Source of the DNA: Triticum aestivum
Taxonomy: Eukaryota > Streptophyta > Magnoliopsida > Poales > Poaceae
Length of the DNA: 64,000 nt
Reading direction: 5' to 3'
Assembly: GCF_018294505.1 (NCBI RefSeq)
Contig: NC_057800.1
Location: 175,471,642 to 175,535,641 of the forward strand
Made by a program: the position numbers and the translations under genes. The notes below the pieces were generated by a model. It had not been told where the DNA came from, ran no database searches, and worked only from the letters and a program-made list of their open reading frames with translations. Shown piece by piece: positions 10,199 to 21,556 of this stretch (position 1 is its first letter; every line of letters begins with the position of its first letter).

Positions 10199-12898
10199 GG
10201 TGCGGTTGAGGGTTTCATGGAGGTAGTAGTGGTTTTTCTTCACTGCATTGTGTGTTGAAGTCATGTTGTGAAGAATTGAACCAAACTGACGCTTGACCCA
10301 TTTGTGATTGCTATCAACCTTCTGATGAAGACTGAGGAGTAACTCACGATTAGTTATCACCCTGGGTGCTGTGGCTTGAGGATTTTGCTTGGCATTGTTG
10401 GCGGCAGAGTCATGTGTGGCAGAGTCATCATTGGTGGAATAAGATGCAGCCTTGCGAAATTGACCATCCAATGGACGAATGCCTCCATCGATCACAGCAG
10501 TTGCCTTGCCCTTTTCATCAGCTGAGGAAAATGTCCTTTTGAGGACTTCAATAGGAGGCAAGTAGCTGCAGTGGTTCAGAGTGTCAGCTTTGTAGTTGAG
10601 TGAAGACCTTGTCCTGATGAATCTCATAATCCATGGCGCATAAGGCTTCAGCTCAAATGGTGACATAGCAATATTGGCCAGAGTCCTCATGAAGAAATCA
10701 TGGAAGTTGACGAGAACGCCATGACAGATGTTAAAAAGCATATTCTTCATGATGCCAACGACTTCTTCATCATTTGAGTCATGGCCTTTAATAGGACTCA
10801 TTGTCTTCGACAAAATGCGATAGACGGTCCGAGGCACATACAGTAATTCCTTGACGAGGAATTTGGTTCGAGGGGCCTGCCCTGGCTTCAAAGGCTTCAT
10901 CAGCACTTGCATATAGTGATTTGAAAGCTCAGGTTCATTGTAAACACAACGTGCATCTTCAAGGGGAGGACTTAGAGGAAGGGCACGAAGCAATTCAGAC
11001 ACTGGTGCCTTGTAATGAGTGTTTTCCGTCATCTAGTCCAGGACCCATGAATTCACATCTTCAGAATCGCCTGTGATGTGCAACGTTGCATAAAACTGAA
11101 GAATGAGTTCTTCATTCCAATCACAGATGTCAGTGCAGAAGTTGAGTAGCCCAGCATCGTGAAGAACACTGAGGACTGGCGTGAAGCACGGCAGAGACTC
11201 CATGTCTACATGAGGAATATGTGCATGGTCTAAGACTTTGTCTTTGTTGAACAACACTGAGGAATAGAAGTTGGCTTGACTAGCAGTCCAGAAACGCCTC
11301 TTCCTTATGCGAGCAGAGTCATAGGGGTTGTAATCTGTGAAGAATACATGCTCGCCAAAGAAGTCTTCAGCCTTGAACTTTTGCTTCCTTGAGAACGTAT
11401 CCTTTGGCTTGGGCAGAGGAGTGTCAGTGAGTTGCATCACTACCTCAGGAATCGCGAGCTCAGGTTCTTCAGGCTGAGGAATTTCTGGTTCCTCCTCAGG
11501 TGCAATCACATTGTCAGCAGCAGCAGTTTCTTCAGCACTAGTGGCTGGAATGTCTTCACGGACAGATGAGGTGGGATGAGTTTCTTCAGAGCCCAATTGA
11601 ACTATTGGTGCAGGGGAGTGAGGGATTTGCTGTAGTGGGGTGAAGAGTGGAGAATTTGGATGCTGACTTTCCCAAAAGTCATCATTCATCACTGGAGTTG
11701 TGCTTCCGATGTCCACATCTTCATCATCAATTTCTTCAACACCAGCCTCTTCAGCAGTAAACTGAGGCATTGGTGATGATACCACTGGGGTTGAAGGGAT
11801 TGCATCCACTTCAATTTCCTCATCAATCTGCTCTGACGAAGCAGCAGATTGAGTTTCTTCATCAGATCCGCTTGGGATCTCATATCCTTCATCAAAAGGA
11901 ACAAGGTCCTTTGATGGCATGGTGGAAATCGGAACAACATCGATAGGATTTTCGTATGAGCTGGTCATAGGCTTCATCTTCTTCGGAGCTGAAGATTCTG
12001 AAGCACTCGATGCTTTCCTTTTCTTCACTGCAGCTCACTCTGCAGCCTTGGTCTTCTTCACATCTGATGCAGATGGAAGGATAGGAGTTGGTGTAGGCGC
12101 AGGTGGAGCTGAGGAACTTGCTGAGACACCAGAGGCAATTGAGATGCCTGCAGTCCTTTGGCACGAGGCCAGATGCACAGGTGCTGAGGACTTTGGAGGA
12201 GGTGCTGAGGATTTTGAAGGAGCAGGAGCAGCTTGAGGAATTGGTCGTGAAGATTTTGACGTTCCTGGCCGTGAGGGCGCAGCTGAGGAGCTTGGCCGTG
12301 AGGGCAATGTTGGTGAAGCACTTGGCTTACGAGCAGGCTTCTTTGCCATTGATTTCCTCGGCTTGACAGAGGCCTCAGTGGCGGCAGCAGCAGCAGAATC
12401 TTCGTTGAATTTCCTCACTGCTTCTCTGGCTTGTCTTGCCAATTTGGCTTGACGCCTGGCCCATTCTTCAGGAAAGTCCTCACCGCGTTTGACGCTAGTG
12501 GGATCAGCCACTTGGCCAGGTGCCAATGGAAGTCTTGGGCATGGAGGGTTGAGAGCGAATTTCTTCATGTACTTTGGAGTAACATATCTGTACTCCCTCC
12601 ATTCACGTGCCCATCTCCGTTCAATCCTCTGAATGCGCACCTTGCGCTGTTTTTTGTTTTCTTTGCCAAACTTGGCTTCATCAGGTGTGCAGTACACAGC
12701 ATATATATCCTCAGGGATTTCAAACGCAATCATAACCTCAGGTTTCTTTCCTCCTTTATGCGGCTTCTTACCATCTGCCATATTCTTCAGCTGAGGAATT
12801 TGAACACTCGAATTCTCTGAAGAAGTATGCAGTTTTTCTTCGAGGAATGCTGCAAATGAGTTAAGTTGATGAGAACCTAGTGATTCAGCAGCGGACAT
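10199..12898 (-). pseudogene. Env-like third ORF of the Maximus-type element (truncated, two stops)
   Basis: The ATG at 12898 starts one reading frame running to the junction at 10199, interrupted by TGA (12035-12037) and TAG (11033-11035) but never shifted. The N-terminal part is basic and Lys/Arg-rich, then a Ser/Pro/Ala-rich segment, then a K-R stretch (KKRKASS) that could be a nuclear signal, then a very acidic segment rich in Glu/Ser/Pro, then a globular-looking part (EDFFGEHVFFTDYNPYD, NEELILQFYATLHI) resembling the putative plant transposon protein domain found in such ORFs. I see no clear signal peptide or transmembrane helix in what remains; the C-terminus is lost at 10199. The name env-like is positional; a membrane fusion role is not supported by the visible sequence. 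Confidence 0.8.
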
Positions 12899-13261
12899 GA
12901 GTACCTATGAACAGAGTATAGTTGCGAGGAATTTGGAGAGGTCATATGCGTTCTCAAAAGTTTTTTCAAAAAGAACAAGTTTGAGGATTTTGACCAGATG
13001 CGTCTTGAAGAATTTCACTAAGCATGCTTTGTCTTAGATTCCAGAGTTGTATAGATTGGAGATCCACACAATTGAGGAATCTTGATGAAAATAAAGCTTA
13101 GAGCAATGAATCAAGAACAGAATATTTGTGAGGTGTTTTGTGTGTGAGGATTTGGGAAATAAAACACCTTTTGAAGATTTTGTAGAAAAGTTTCGAATCA
13201 AAGAGGGCAGTAAAAGTAACTTTTAATTACCCTGAATGAAGAACACGACGAACAGTGAGGT

Positions 13262-13520
13262 GAAACAGTGAAGTTCGTCGGTGTAGATCTTCCACGCCCT
13301 AACTCGGCGGAGGAAGACGTCTACGGTGGCGACGGAGGTGAAGATTTCCGCGGTCGGCGCGAGTACGACAGTGACGAGGTCGAGGCAGTGAAGCTCTTCC
13401 TCACCGCCGACGATGGAGTAGCGGCGGCGCTAGGGTTTGGGAAGCTCGAGCGGGAGAGAGAGATCGAGCGGAGTAAAAGAAGTGAGGAAGGGGCGAGGGG
13501 TATTTATAGAGGCAATGAAA
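13262..13520 (-). promoter_or_regulatory. Promoter-like island upstream of the env-like ORF
   Basis: On - there is a clean TATA box TATAAATA (13508-13501), followed by a pyrimidine-rich start region and a GC-rich leader containing AAACCCTAG, a motif common in plant 5' leaders. The island is strikingly GC-rich against its AT-rich surroundings and lies about 600 bases upstream of the env-like ATG at 12898. A possible 3' splice site (CATAG before GTACTCATG) lies directly at the ATG, so a spliced leader is possible. The LTR of the same element has the same TATA form (CTATAAATAG at 20277-20268). Confidence 0.55.
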
Positions 13521-14214
13521 AACTGTTCGCCCAAAGATTTGGGACGAACGTGCCCCTGACCTTTCTCCTTCATACGACATGTGTCACCCACGTACTGTAT
13601 AGTGGAGATCGTGGGTGAATAGAATAATGCATCATGGGATGCGGAACGGTTTGAGCGGCAAAATCAAAAAATTTGGATAAGATTAGTTTTAACGTTCCAT
13701 TCGCAATTTCTTCAGCTGACAAGGATACAGTGAAGATTTTGAACGAGTTTCAAATAGAACGCACATGAAGAATTTGTGAATAGATTGGATTGAGTATAGC
13801 ATAGAGGGGAAGGGTCCGATCACATTCACTTAGCAGAAAAACCAACTTGAAGAAATAGCTATAAGTGAATGCTGTAGAGGACATAAACCCATATATATAT
13901 ATATAGCCAATGAAGAAAAAACGACGGAACATGTGAAGATTTTGCAAAGTTGAAGAATTTGAACAACTGAGGAATTTCAAAACTGAGGAAAAACTCAAAT
14001 TGAAGATTTTCAACTTTTGTGGTGGCGTGACCCACCGTATAAGAATGCTGATTTCAGACACCGCGTACAATTGTCGTAGGGTTCTGAGAATCAAATTCTT
14101 CATTAATTTCTTCACACTTAGAGTGTTATTCTTCATTGATTGAAGAAAAACGTTTCTTCATGTGTTGCACATCTAAGTCATCAATTTTGCATAAGTGTTA
14201 GGATGAGTGCCTTT
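13521..14214 (-). other. Non-coding spacer between pol and the env-like promoter
   Basis: AT-rich sequence with many GAAGAATT/CTTCAG motifs and a short (TA)n run near 13889-13905. No ORF with recognisable features. Confidence 0.6.
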
Positions 14215-15663
14215 TCAAAGTACATTCGAAGACTCTAAGATATTTAGCTCACACCGCAACTTGCTAAATCTCTTCTCATCCAAGGGTTTAGTGAAGATAT
14301 CGGCTAGCTGTTCTTCAGTCTTCACATGCTCAATAGAAATGTCGCCCTTCAACACATGATCGCGAAGAAAATGATGACGAATCTGAATGTGCTTTGTCTT
14401 CGAGTGCTGAACTGGGTTGTGAGCAATCTTGATGGCACTCTCATTGTCACAGAGGAGAGGCACATTCTTCACGTTGACGCCATAGTCCTTGAGTGTTTGC
14501 TTCATCCATAGTAGTTGAGCACAGCAAGAACCAGCAGCAATGTACTCAGCTTCAGCAGTAGACAGTGATACGCAGTTCTGTTTCTTCGAGGACCAACAGA
14601 CCAAGGATCGTCCGAGGAAATGACATGTACCAGATGTTGACTTGCGGTCCACACGATCACCAGCATAGTCAGAGTCAGAATATCCAATGAGATCAAAATC
14701 CGAGCCCTTGGGATACCATAATCCTAGTGTTGGTGTGTGAGCTAGATATCGAAGAATATGCTTCACAGCCTTATGGTGTGATTCCTTCGGTGCAGCTTGA
14801 AATCGGGCACACATGCAAACACTAAGCATTATATCTGGCCTAGATGCACATAAGTACAATAAAGAGCCAATCATGGAGCGGTATACCTTATGATCGAAGT
14901 CAATACCATTTTCATCAGTGCATAGATGACCATTTGTGGGCATAGGAATTTTGATGCCTTTGCAATCTTGCATGCCGAATTTCTTCAGGACATCCTTGAG
15001 GTATTTCTCCTGAGATATGAATATGCCATTGCGCTGTTGACGAATTTGAAGACCTAAGAAGAATTTCAACTCTCCCATCATAGACATTTGATATTCTTCA
15101 CTCATCATATAGGCAAATTCATCACTATAACGTTGGTCAGTACAGCCAAAGATGATATCATCAACATATATTTGGCACACAAACAGTTCACCATCATAAG
15201 ATTTAGTAAAGAGAGTGGGATCGAGTGAACCGGGTGTGAAGCCTTTCTTCATGAAGAATTCCTTCAAAGTATCATACCACGCCCGTGGGGCCTGCTTGAG
15301 GCCATAGAGGGCCTTGTTAAGTCTGAAGACTTTGTCAGGATGTTTTGGATCTTCAAAACCTGGGGGTTGAGCAACATATACTTCTTCCTCAAGCTTACCA
15401 TTGAGGAATGCACTTTTCACATCCATTTGATATAAGATGATATCATGATGGTTAGCATAAGCAAGCAATATGCGAATAGCCTCAAGTCTAGCAACAGGTG
15501 CAAAAGTTTCATCGAAATCAACTCCTTCAACCTGTGTGTAGCCTTGAGCTACTAGTCGTGCCTTATTCCTCACCACAACACCATTTTCATCTTGCTTGTT
15601 GCGGTAGATCCACTTTGTGCCAATGATGTTATGCTTGAGTGGATCGGGACGATTGACCAGTTC
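14215..15663 (-). pseudogene. Maximus pol part 2: reverse transcriptase and RNase H
   Basis: The frame continues from the integrase past a TAG (15664-15666) that lies in a conserved Trp position. The RT shows [44 protein letters not shown] and the catalytic YVDDI ([10 protein letters not shown]). RNase H has [37 protein letters not shown] and [18 protein letters not shown]. It ends with a normal-looking terminus at 14215 shortly after DIFTKPLD. All catalytic motifs are visible and the stretch is uninterrupted. Confidence 0.92.
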
Positions 15664-17400
15664 CTAGACGTTGTTGAGCTTGAACTGATGTAATTCTTCT
15701 TGCATGGCCTGAATCCACTCAGGCTCCAGAAATGCTTCATCTACCTTAGTGGGCTCTGTGATAGAGACAAAAGCAAAGTGCCCACAAAAGTTAGATAGAT
15801 GTGAAGCTTTTGAGCGTGTGAGAGGACCTGGTGCTCTAATGTCATCGATGATCTTCTCCACTTGCACTTCTTTTGCAACACGAGGATGAGCTGGTTGTCG
15901 TTGAAGAATTTGATTAGCATTTTCTTCAGCATCAATTTCCTCAGCATTTTCTTCAGGTACATCAGCTCGACATTCTTCATGTTCTGGAATGAATTCTTTA
16001 GCAGATTCTTCAGTAGGAATGACATCTTCGGTAGCCTTGTGTTTGATAGAGTCCTTAGGTGCTGGTTCATCTAACACAGAAGGTAGGTGCTCTCTTTGCG
16101 AGCCATTAGTTTCATTGAACCACACATCTACAGTTTCAACAATCTTGTGAAGAACATTGTTGAAGACTCTGTAGGTCTGCGAGTCCTTTCCGTAACCAAG
16201 CATAAAACCTTCATGTGCTTTCGGTGCAAATTTAGAGTTGTGATGAGGATCTCTAATCCAGCATTTAGCACCGAAGACTTTGAAATAACTCACATTGGGT
16301 TTCTTGTCAGTGAGGAGTTCATAGGCAGTCTTCTTGAAGAATTTGTGAAGATATACTCTGTTGATGATATGGCACGCAGTATCAATTGCATTGACCCAGA
16401 AACGATGAGGGGTTTTGTATTTGTCAAGCATAGTGCGAGCCATCTCAGCAAGAGTCCTGTTCTTGCGCTCCACGACGCCATTCTGTTGAGGAGTATAGGG
16501 AGCAGATAACTCATGAGTAATACCAAGTTCATCAAGATAGTCATCGAGACCCGAATTCTTGAATTCAGTGCCATTGTCACTTCTGATGTGCTTGATCTTC
16601 ACACCAAAGTTGGTTGAAGCCCTCGAGGAAAATTGTTTGAAGACTTCCTGCACTTCATGTTTGTAAGAAACAAGGTGTACCCATGTGTAACGAGAGTAAT
16701 CATCAACAATAACAAAGCCATATTGAGATGCTTCATTTAAAACAGAGGAATAGTGATTAGGACCGAAGAGATCCATGTGAAGCAATTCGAATGGACGAGT
16801 AGTGGTCATGATGGTCTTCGCTGGATGCTTGGCCTTAGTCATCTTTCCAGCTTCACAGGCGCCGCATAAGTGATCCTTGAGGAATTTGACATTCTCAATG
16901 CCAATAACATGCTTCTTCTTCGCAAGCGTGTGCAAATTCCTCATGCCTGCATGACCAAGTCGTCGATGCCATAGCCATCCTTCTGAAGCTTTTGCAAGTA
17001 GGCACACGGCTAGTTGTGAATCTGCAGAGAAATCAACAATATACAAGTCTCCTCTCCTAAAGCCTTTGAAGACTTTGGATTTGTCAGCTTCCATAATCAC
17101 AACGCAACGATACTTGCCAAAGACAACAACCATATCAAGATCACAAAGCATTGAGACAGACATAAGGTTGTATCCTAAGGACTCAACAAGCATGACTTTG
17201 TCCATGTGTCGATCCTTTGTGATAGCAACCTTACCTAGACCCAATACCTGACTTTTGCTTTTGTCAGCGAAGATGATATGCTTCAGATGTGATGACGATA
17301 AGGGAGCATCCATCAATAGATTTCTGTCACCGGTCATGTGATTTGTACATCCACTATCAAGGACCCACTCAGTGGCTTTGGGTTGATCATACTGCAGATG
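15664..17400 (-). pseudogene. Maximus pol part 1: protease and integrase
   Basis: The frame begins upstream of the visible ATG: the protease active site WVLDSGCTNHMTG is encoded around 17330-17370. Next is the GAG-pre-integrase region with the zinc-binding HRRLGHAGMRNLH and CGACEAGK, then the integrase core with HMDLFGP, IRSDNGTEF and PQQNGVVERKNRTL giving D, D and E. The C-terminal region includes the copia GKGY-like and LTRSKA segments. It ends at TAG (15664-15666) in a position where the family has Trp (TGG), so a single G-to-A change explains it. Upstream of the protease, stops separate it from gag. Confidence 0.9.
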
Positions 17401-17629
17401 AATTAGTGCAACTTACGAACCTCATATACTTCAACATTGAATAATATGATATCACAATTCATTAGATCAATTTCATCAAGCAGTTATACAGATAAAACAA
17501 TGTGAGGACGTGAGAAATGAAGATTCATTTCTTCATGATTAGCCTGCGTCCTTTCAGGCAATTTGTCAGGTCCCCAGCAAATTCTTCAGACGTTATAGTA
17601 CGTCTGGAGACCTGACCCTGCATAAGAGA

Positions 17630-18028
17630 TTAGTTCTTTTTCTTCACCACCCACATCTGAAGGGGTGGCAAAGAGTTCATCACTCTACGAGCTCCATATG
17701 AGAATGGTGGCATAGAGGCCAAACCATTTCGTTTCACATAAGAGGGGTTAGGGTAAGCATATGAATAAGCAGAGAAATTCTTCGAGGACTTATGAACATA
17801 ATGATTAGAAGAATAATGCTCATATTCATAGCCCTTGGCTCTTCCCTGCGAAACAGAGTTGTTAGCACGATGATGTTCATATGAGGACTTTGATCCTTTT
17901 GAGGAATTTGATCCACGTGAGGAATTTGGTCCGTATGAGGACTTGGATCCATATGAAGAATTTGGTCCATATGAAGAATTTGATCTGGGGTTCCTTTTCT
18001 TCACAGGTTGTGTCATGAGGACATTCAC
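17630..18028 (-). pseudogene. C-terminal gag extension with Ser-Tyr-Gly repeats
   Basis: A 132-residue frame, shifted relative to the upstream gag frame near 18028. It contains repeated NSSYGP/KSSYGP-like units followed by a Tyr-rich stretch (YEYEHYSSNHYVHKSS). It has the composition of a low-complexity, possibly phase-separating or RNA-binding linker. I do not see a canonical CCHC zinc knuckle here. It is followed by about 230 bases without an obvious frame before the protease. Confidence 0.6.
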
Positions 18029-19332
18029 CTGAAGACTTTCAAGGCACCTTTTGGGAACCCAGATTTTTTTACAGGGGAACCGTTCCTGCAGTTAGTGCCA
18101 ACATATCTAGCAAATACTTCACCATTCCGATTTTTGAACAGTTTATAGTTGGAGTCAAATGACTCATCAGAAGAATGAGAAGATTCACATGTATAGCCAG
18201 ATAAATTAGATGGATCAACTGGAGGTCCCTTTGCAGCAACCCATGAGGTTTTGGGGTACTGCTCAGGCTTCCAATATGTACCATCAGCATTGAGTTTCCT
18301 CTCAAAGGCAATACCCTCTTTCCTAGGGTTCCTGTTGAGGATCTGCTTTTTAAGCACATCACAAAGAGTCTGATGCCCTTTGAGGCTTTTATACATGCCT
18401 GTCATGTACAATTCCTTCAGCCCTGCATCGTTAGTGATACTAGCAATGTCCTCAGATGAGGAATTAGTGATAGCAGAGGCAGGTGAAGAATTTGTAACAT
18501 TAGAAGCATTTGAACATTCAGGTGAAGAATTAGCAGATTCTCGTTCAATGCATTTCAAACATGGAGGAAGAAATTCTTCCTGAGTAGCGCTGATTTGTTG
18601 AGCAAGTAATGAATCACGCTCCTTCTAAAGATCTTCATAACTCATTCTTAGCTTCTCATGATCAGATAAGAGAGAGTTAAGCTGATCTTGAAGGGAGTCA
18701 TACTTAGAATGAAGTCCCTGAAGACTTTCAGCCAAAGCTTTTGACTGATCCGTTTCTTCACCCAACATATCATCGCTCTTACTAAGCATTTCGTGAGCCT
18801 TTTCCAAAGCTCTTTGTTGTTTAGCAGCACGGGAAGCAAGTTTGACATAACTGGGTCCAAATTCATCACCAGATTCATCATCACTAGATTCAGACAGATA
18901 GCATTCAGTTACCTTTTCACCATCTGCCATAAGACATGGTGAGGAAGATGATGATTCTGGTTCAAATGTCATTGACTTGAGAGATTCCTTGAAGTCCTCG
19001 AACCAAGGATCATGACAGGTTCGATGGCCTTCATAGACATCGGAGAGACGGTCCCAGATAAGCTTCGCCTGATCGAGATGCATGACGTTCCTGAACTGAT
19101 TTTGAGACAGACAGGAGCAGATGACATCCTTCGCCGTAAGGTTGAGGAGGGTGTACTTGCGAATGTCATCAGCTTCCGCCATCTTGCACAGGTCGGTCAG
19201 ACCAATCTCAGTGACGGTCCACAGCTTGCTGTTCATCGCCATGAGACGCTTCTTCATCATGGCCTTCCATTTGGGATACTCGTGACCGTCAAAGATGGGG
19301 CATGTCACTTTCTTCATATCTGCGGTCGACAT
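18025..19332 (-). pseudogene. Maximus gag (UBN2-type) with internal stop
   Basis: The ATG at 19332 opens a Gag with PIFDGHEYPKWKAMMKKRL and WDRLSDVYEGH, typical of Ty1/copia Gag (UBN2 family). The C-terminal half of the first part is predicted coiled coil (LQGLHSKYDSLQDQLNSLL). A TAG at 18625-18627 breaks it, but the same frame continues through a Ser-rich linker (18558 to 18025), including TYWKPEQYPKTSWVAAKG. The ATG lies 51 bases inside the PBS, matching the element's structure. Gag would form the virus-like particle. Confidence 0.85.
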
Positions 19333-19381
19333 AACTAAAACTCCAGGCGGTTAAACCAAAATCACACAGAACAAGGGAGTA

Positions 19382-19397
19382 CCTTGCTCTGATACCA
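19382..19397 (-). other. Primer binding site, initiator tRNA-Met
   Basis: On - it reads TGGTATCAGAGCAAGG, two bases after the LTR end. This is the standard PBS of Ty1/copia elements and fixes the element's orientation. Confidence 0.92.
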
Positions 19398-19399
19398 AT

Positions 19400-20949
19400 T
19401 GAAAGTGCGTTATATCGACTAGAGGGGGGGTGAATAGGCGATTTTTATGAAATTCTTCACTGAGGAATTTGCTAGTGAGGAAATTCCTTAGAGAAGAACT
19501 ACTAGCAGCGGAATAAGTACTCAGAAGTAAACATAGCAGAATACATGCATGGTCATCATGATGAAATGAAGATAAACACAGAGTACAGAAAGTGTAAACA
19601 CAGGATAGCTAGCACAAGATGAAGACAAACAGACTGAAGAAATTGAACTGAGGAAATTGAGAAAGTCTTCAGTCAAAGTCTTCAAACACAGATATGAACA
19701 AACACACAACACAGTAATGAGGAAATGAAAGTGTTGAGGAAATAGAACCAGTTGGCTTGGTGAAGACAATGATTTGGTAGACCAGTCCCAACTGCTGTCT
19801 CAGTTGTACATCTGGTTGGAGCGGCTGAGTATTTAAACTCGAGGACACACAGTCCCGGACACCCAGTCCTGAACACGCAGCTCAGGACACCAAGTCCTCA
19901 CCATATTCTCCTTGAACTAAGGTCACACAGACCTCGTCCAATCACTCGTGGTAAGTCTACAGGTGACTTCCAAACCTTCACAAACTCGGTCACTCGGCGA
20001 TCCACAATTCCTCTTGGATGCTCTAGACCATGACACCTAACCGTCTGGAAGAAGCACAGTCTTCAAAGGTAACAAGCGTCGGATCCACGCAGGATCAATC
20101 TCTTCAGTGATGCTCAATCACTTTGGGTTTGTAGGTGTTTGGGTTTGGGTTTGGATTTTCCTCACTTCATGATTTTCACTCAAAGTCCTCGGAGGATGGG
20201 ATGCTCTCAAATGACAAGTGTCAGTTTCTTGCGGAGCAGCCAACCAGCTAGTGGTTGTAGGGGGCGGCTATTTATAGCCTAGGGAGCAGCCCGACATGAT
20301 AAGACATAAATGCCCTTCAATGATATGACCGTTGGATGGATAAGATATTTTGGGACAACTGGCGCGTAGCACAGCAACGGTCGGAAATTTGAGGTACAAA
20401 TTCCTCAAGGCTATCATGTTCCTCACTGTGTAGGCAATTCGCACTGGCGAATTCCTAACTCCTCAGTCAGAACAAAGTCCTCAGTGACCAGAAGAACTGC
20501 GTCTCTGTCACTGAAGAAATTGACTGAACTGTATGAGATTTCCAATGGCTTCACTCGAAGGGATTGGTAGGTGTAGGATTTGAGTTGAGCATCACATGGA
20601 AATTTTCTCCTTAGTATTTCCTCGACCCCCTTTAACAGTACGGTGTTTCCTATGACTCAAGAAAGAGAAAATGAAACTACGAAAACAAAAGTCTTCACGC
20701 TTCATGTTCCTCGAATGAATACCAAGTCTTCAAGGTCACACCAATTTCTTCACTTTCAAAGTCTTCAGAAAGTCTTCAGAATATCAAAGTCTTCAGTCGA
20801 AGAACTTCATTTTTAGGGGTTGACTTTCTCTGTAAATAACAAACTCCTCATAGACTTATAGACCTGTGTACACTCATAAACACATTAGATCCTTAACCTA
20901 TAAGTCTTCAATACACCAAAATCACTGAGGGGCACTAGATGCACTTACA
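19400..20949 (-). repeat. 5' LTR of the Maximus-type element
   Basis: The complete 1550-bp LTR reads TGTAAGTGCA...ACTTTCA on -. It contains CTATAAATAG (20277-20268) as TATA box and numerous GAAGACTT/CTGAAG repeats. It is inserted in the LTR of the WHAM-like element; the flanking base run GTTTG at 20950-20954 is the likely target duplication on this side. Confidence 0.92.
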
Positions 20950-21432
20950 GTTTGTTCTCCACTATTAGTGACTTTGGAGTGACTCTTCGTTGCATGTTGA
21001 GGGATGGTTATATGATCCAATTATGTTATTATTGTTGAGAGAACTTTCTAGTGAAAGTATGAAACCTAGGCCTTGTTTCCTATCATTGCAATACCGTTTA
21101 TGCTCACTTTTACCACTTGCTACCTTGCTTTTTTTATATTTTCAGTTTACAAAAACCTATATCTACCATCCATATTGCACTTGTATCACCATCTCTTCGC
21201 CAAACTAGTGCACCTATACAATTTACCATTGTATTGGGTGTGTTGGGGACACAAGATACTCTTTGTTATTTGGTTGTAGGGTTGCTTGAGGGAGACCATC
21301 TTCATCCTACGCCTCCCATGGATTGATAAACCTTAGGTCATCCACTTGAGGGAAATTTGCTACTGTCCTACAAACCTCTGCACTTGGAGGCCCAACAACG
21401 TCTACAAGAAGAAGTTTGTGTAGTAGACATCA
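20950..21432 (+). repeat. 3' part of the 5' LTR of the WHAM-like element
   Basis: It aligns with 26350-26837 of the 3' LTR and ends GTAGTAGACATCA just before the PBS. It is split from its 5' part by the Maximus element. Confidence 0.88.
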
Positions 21433-21442
21433 AGCTCTTTTC

Positions 21443-21460
21443 TGGCGTCGTTGCCGGGGA
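21443..21460 (+). other. Primer binding site, tRNA-Asp type
   Basis: TGGCGTCGTTGCCGGGGA, one base different from the PBS at 79-96, located 10 bases after the LTR end. Confidence 0.82.
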
Positions 21461-21556
21461 GGTGAGTTATTGAAGGTATATCTTTAGATCTTGCAATCGA
21501 ATCTTTTTGTTTCTTGTTTAATCACTAGTTTAGTTTATAAAATAAAACTACAAAAA

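Larger units (their letters stand above)
10199..20949 (-). mobile_element. Maximus-type Sirevirus (Ty1/copia), 3' end lost
   Basis: Reading on -, the order is 5' LTR (20949 to 19400), PBS for initiator tRNA-Met (19397-19382), gag, protease, integrase, RT, RNase H, an intergenic block with a promoter-like island, and an env-like ORF. INT before RT makes it Ty1/copia. The large size, env-like third ORF and the LTR start TGTAAGTGCATCTAGTGCC with many CTTCAG/CTGAAG motifs fit Maximus. The body stops within the env-like ORF at 10199, so its own 3' LTR is not attached; the LTR piece at 8401-9421 lies beyond an intervening copy of flank. Gag, pol and env-like each carry stops. Confidence 0.9.

Noticed and set aside
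12588..12606. Stowaway-like terminal CTCCCTCC motif
   Set aside because: It lies in the coding sequence of the env-like ORF, has no TA duplication and no inverted partner.
13889..13905. (TA)n run as a MITE or TATA box
   Set aside because: A short dinucleotide run in AT-rich spacer without inverted repeats; the better TATA box with GC-rich leader is at 13501-13508.
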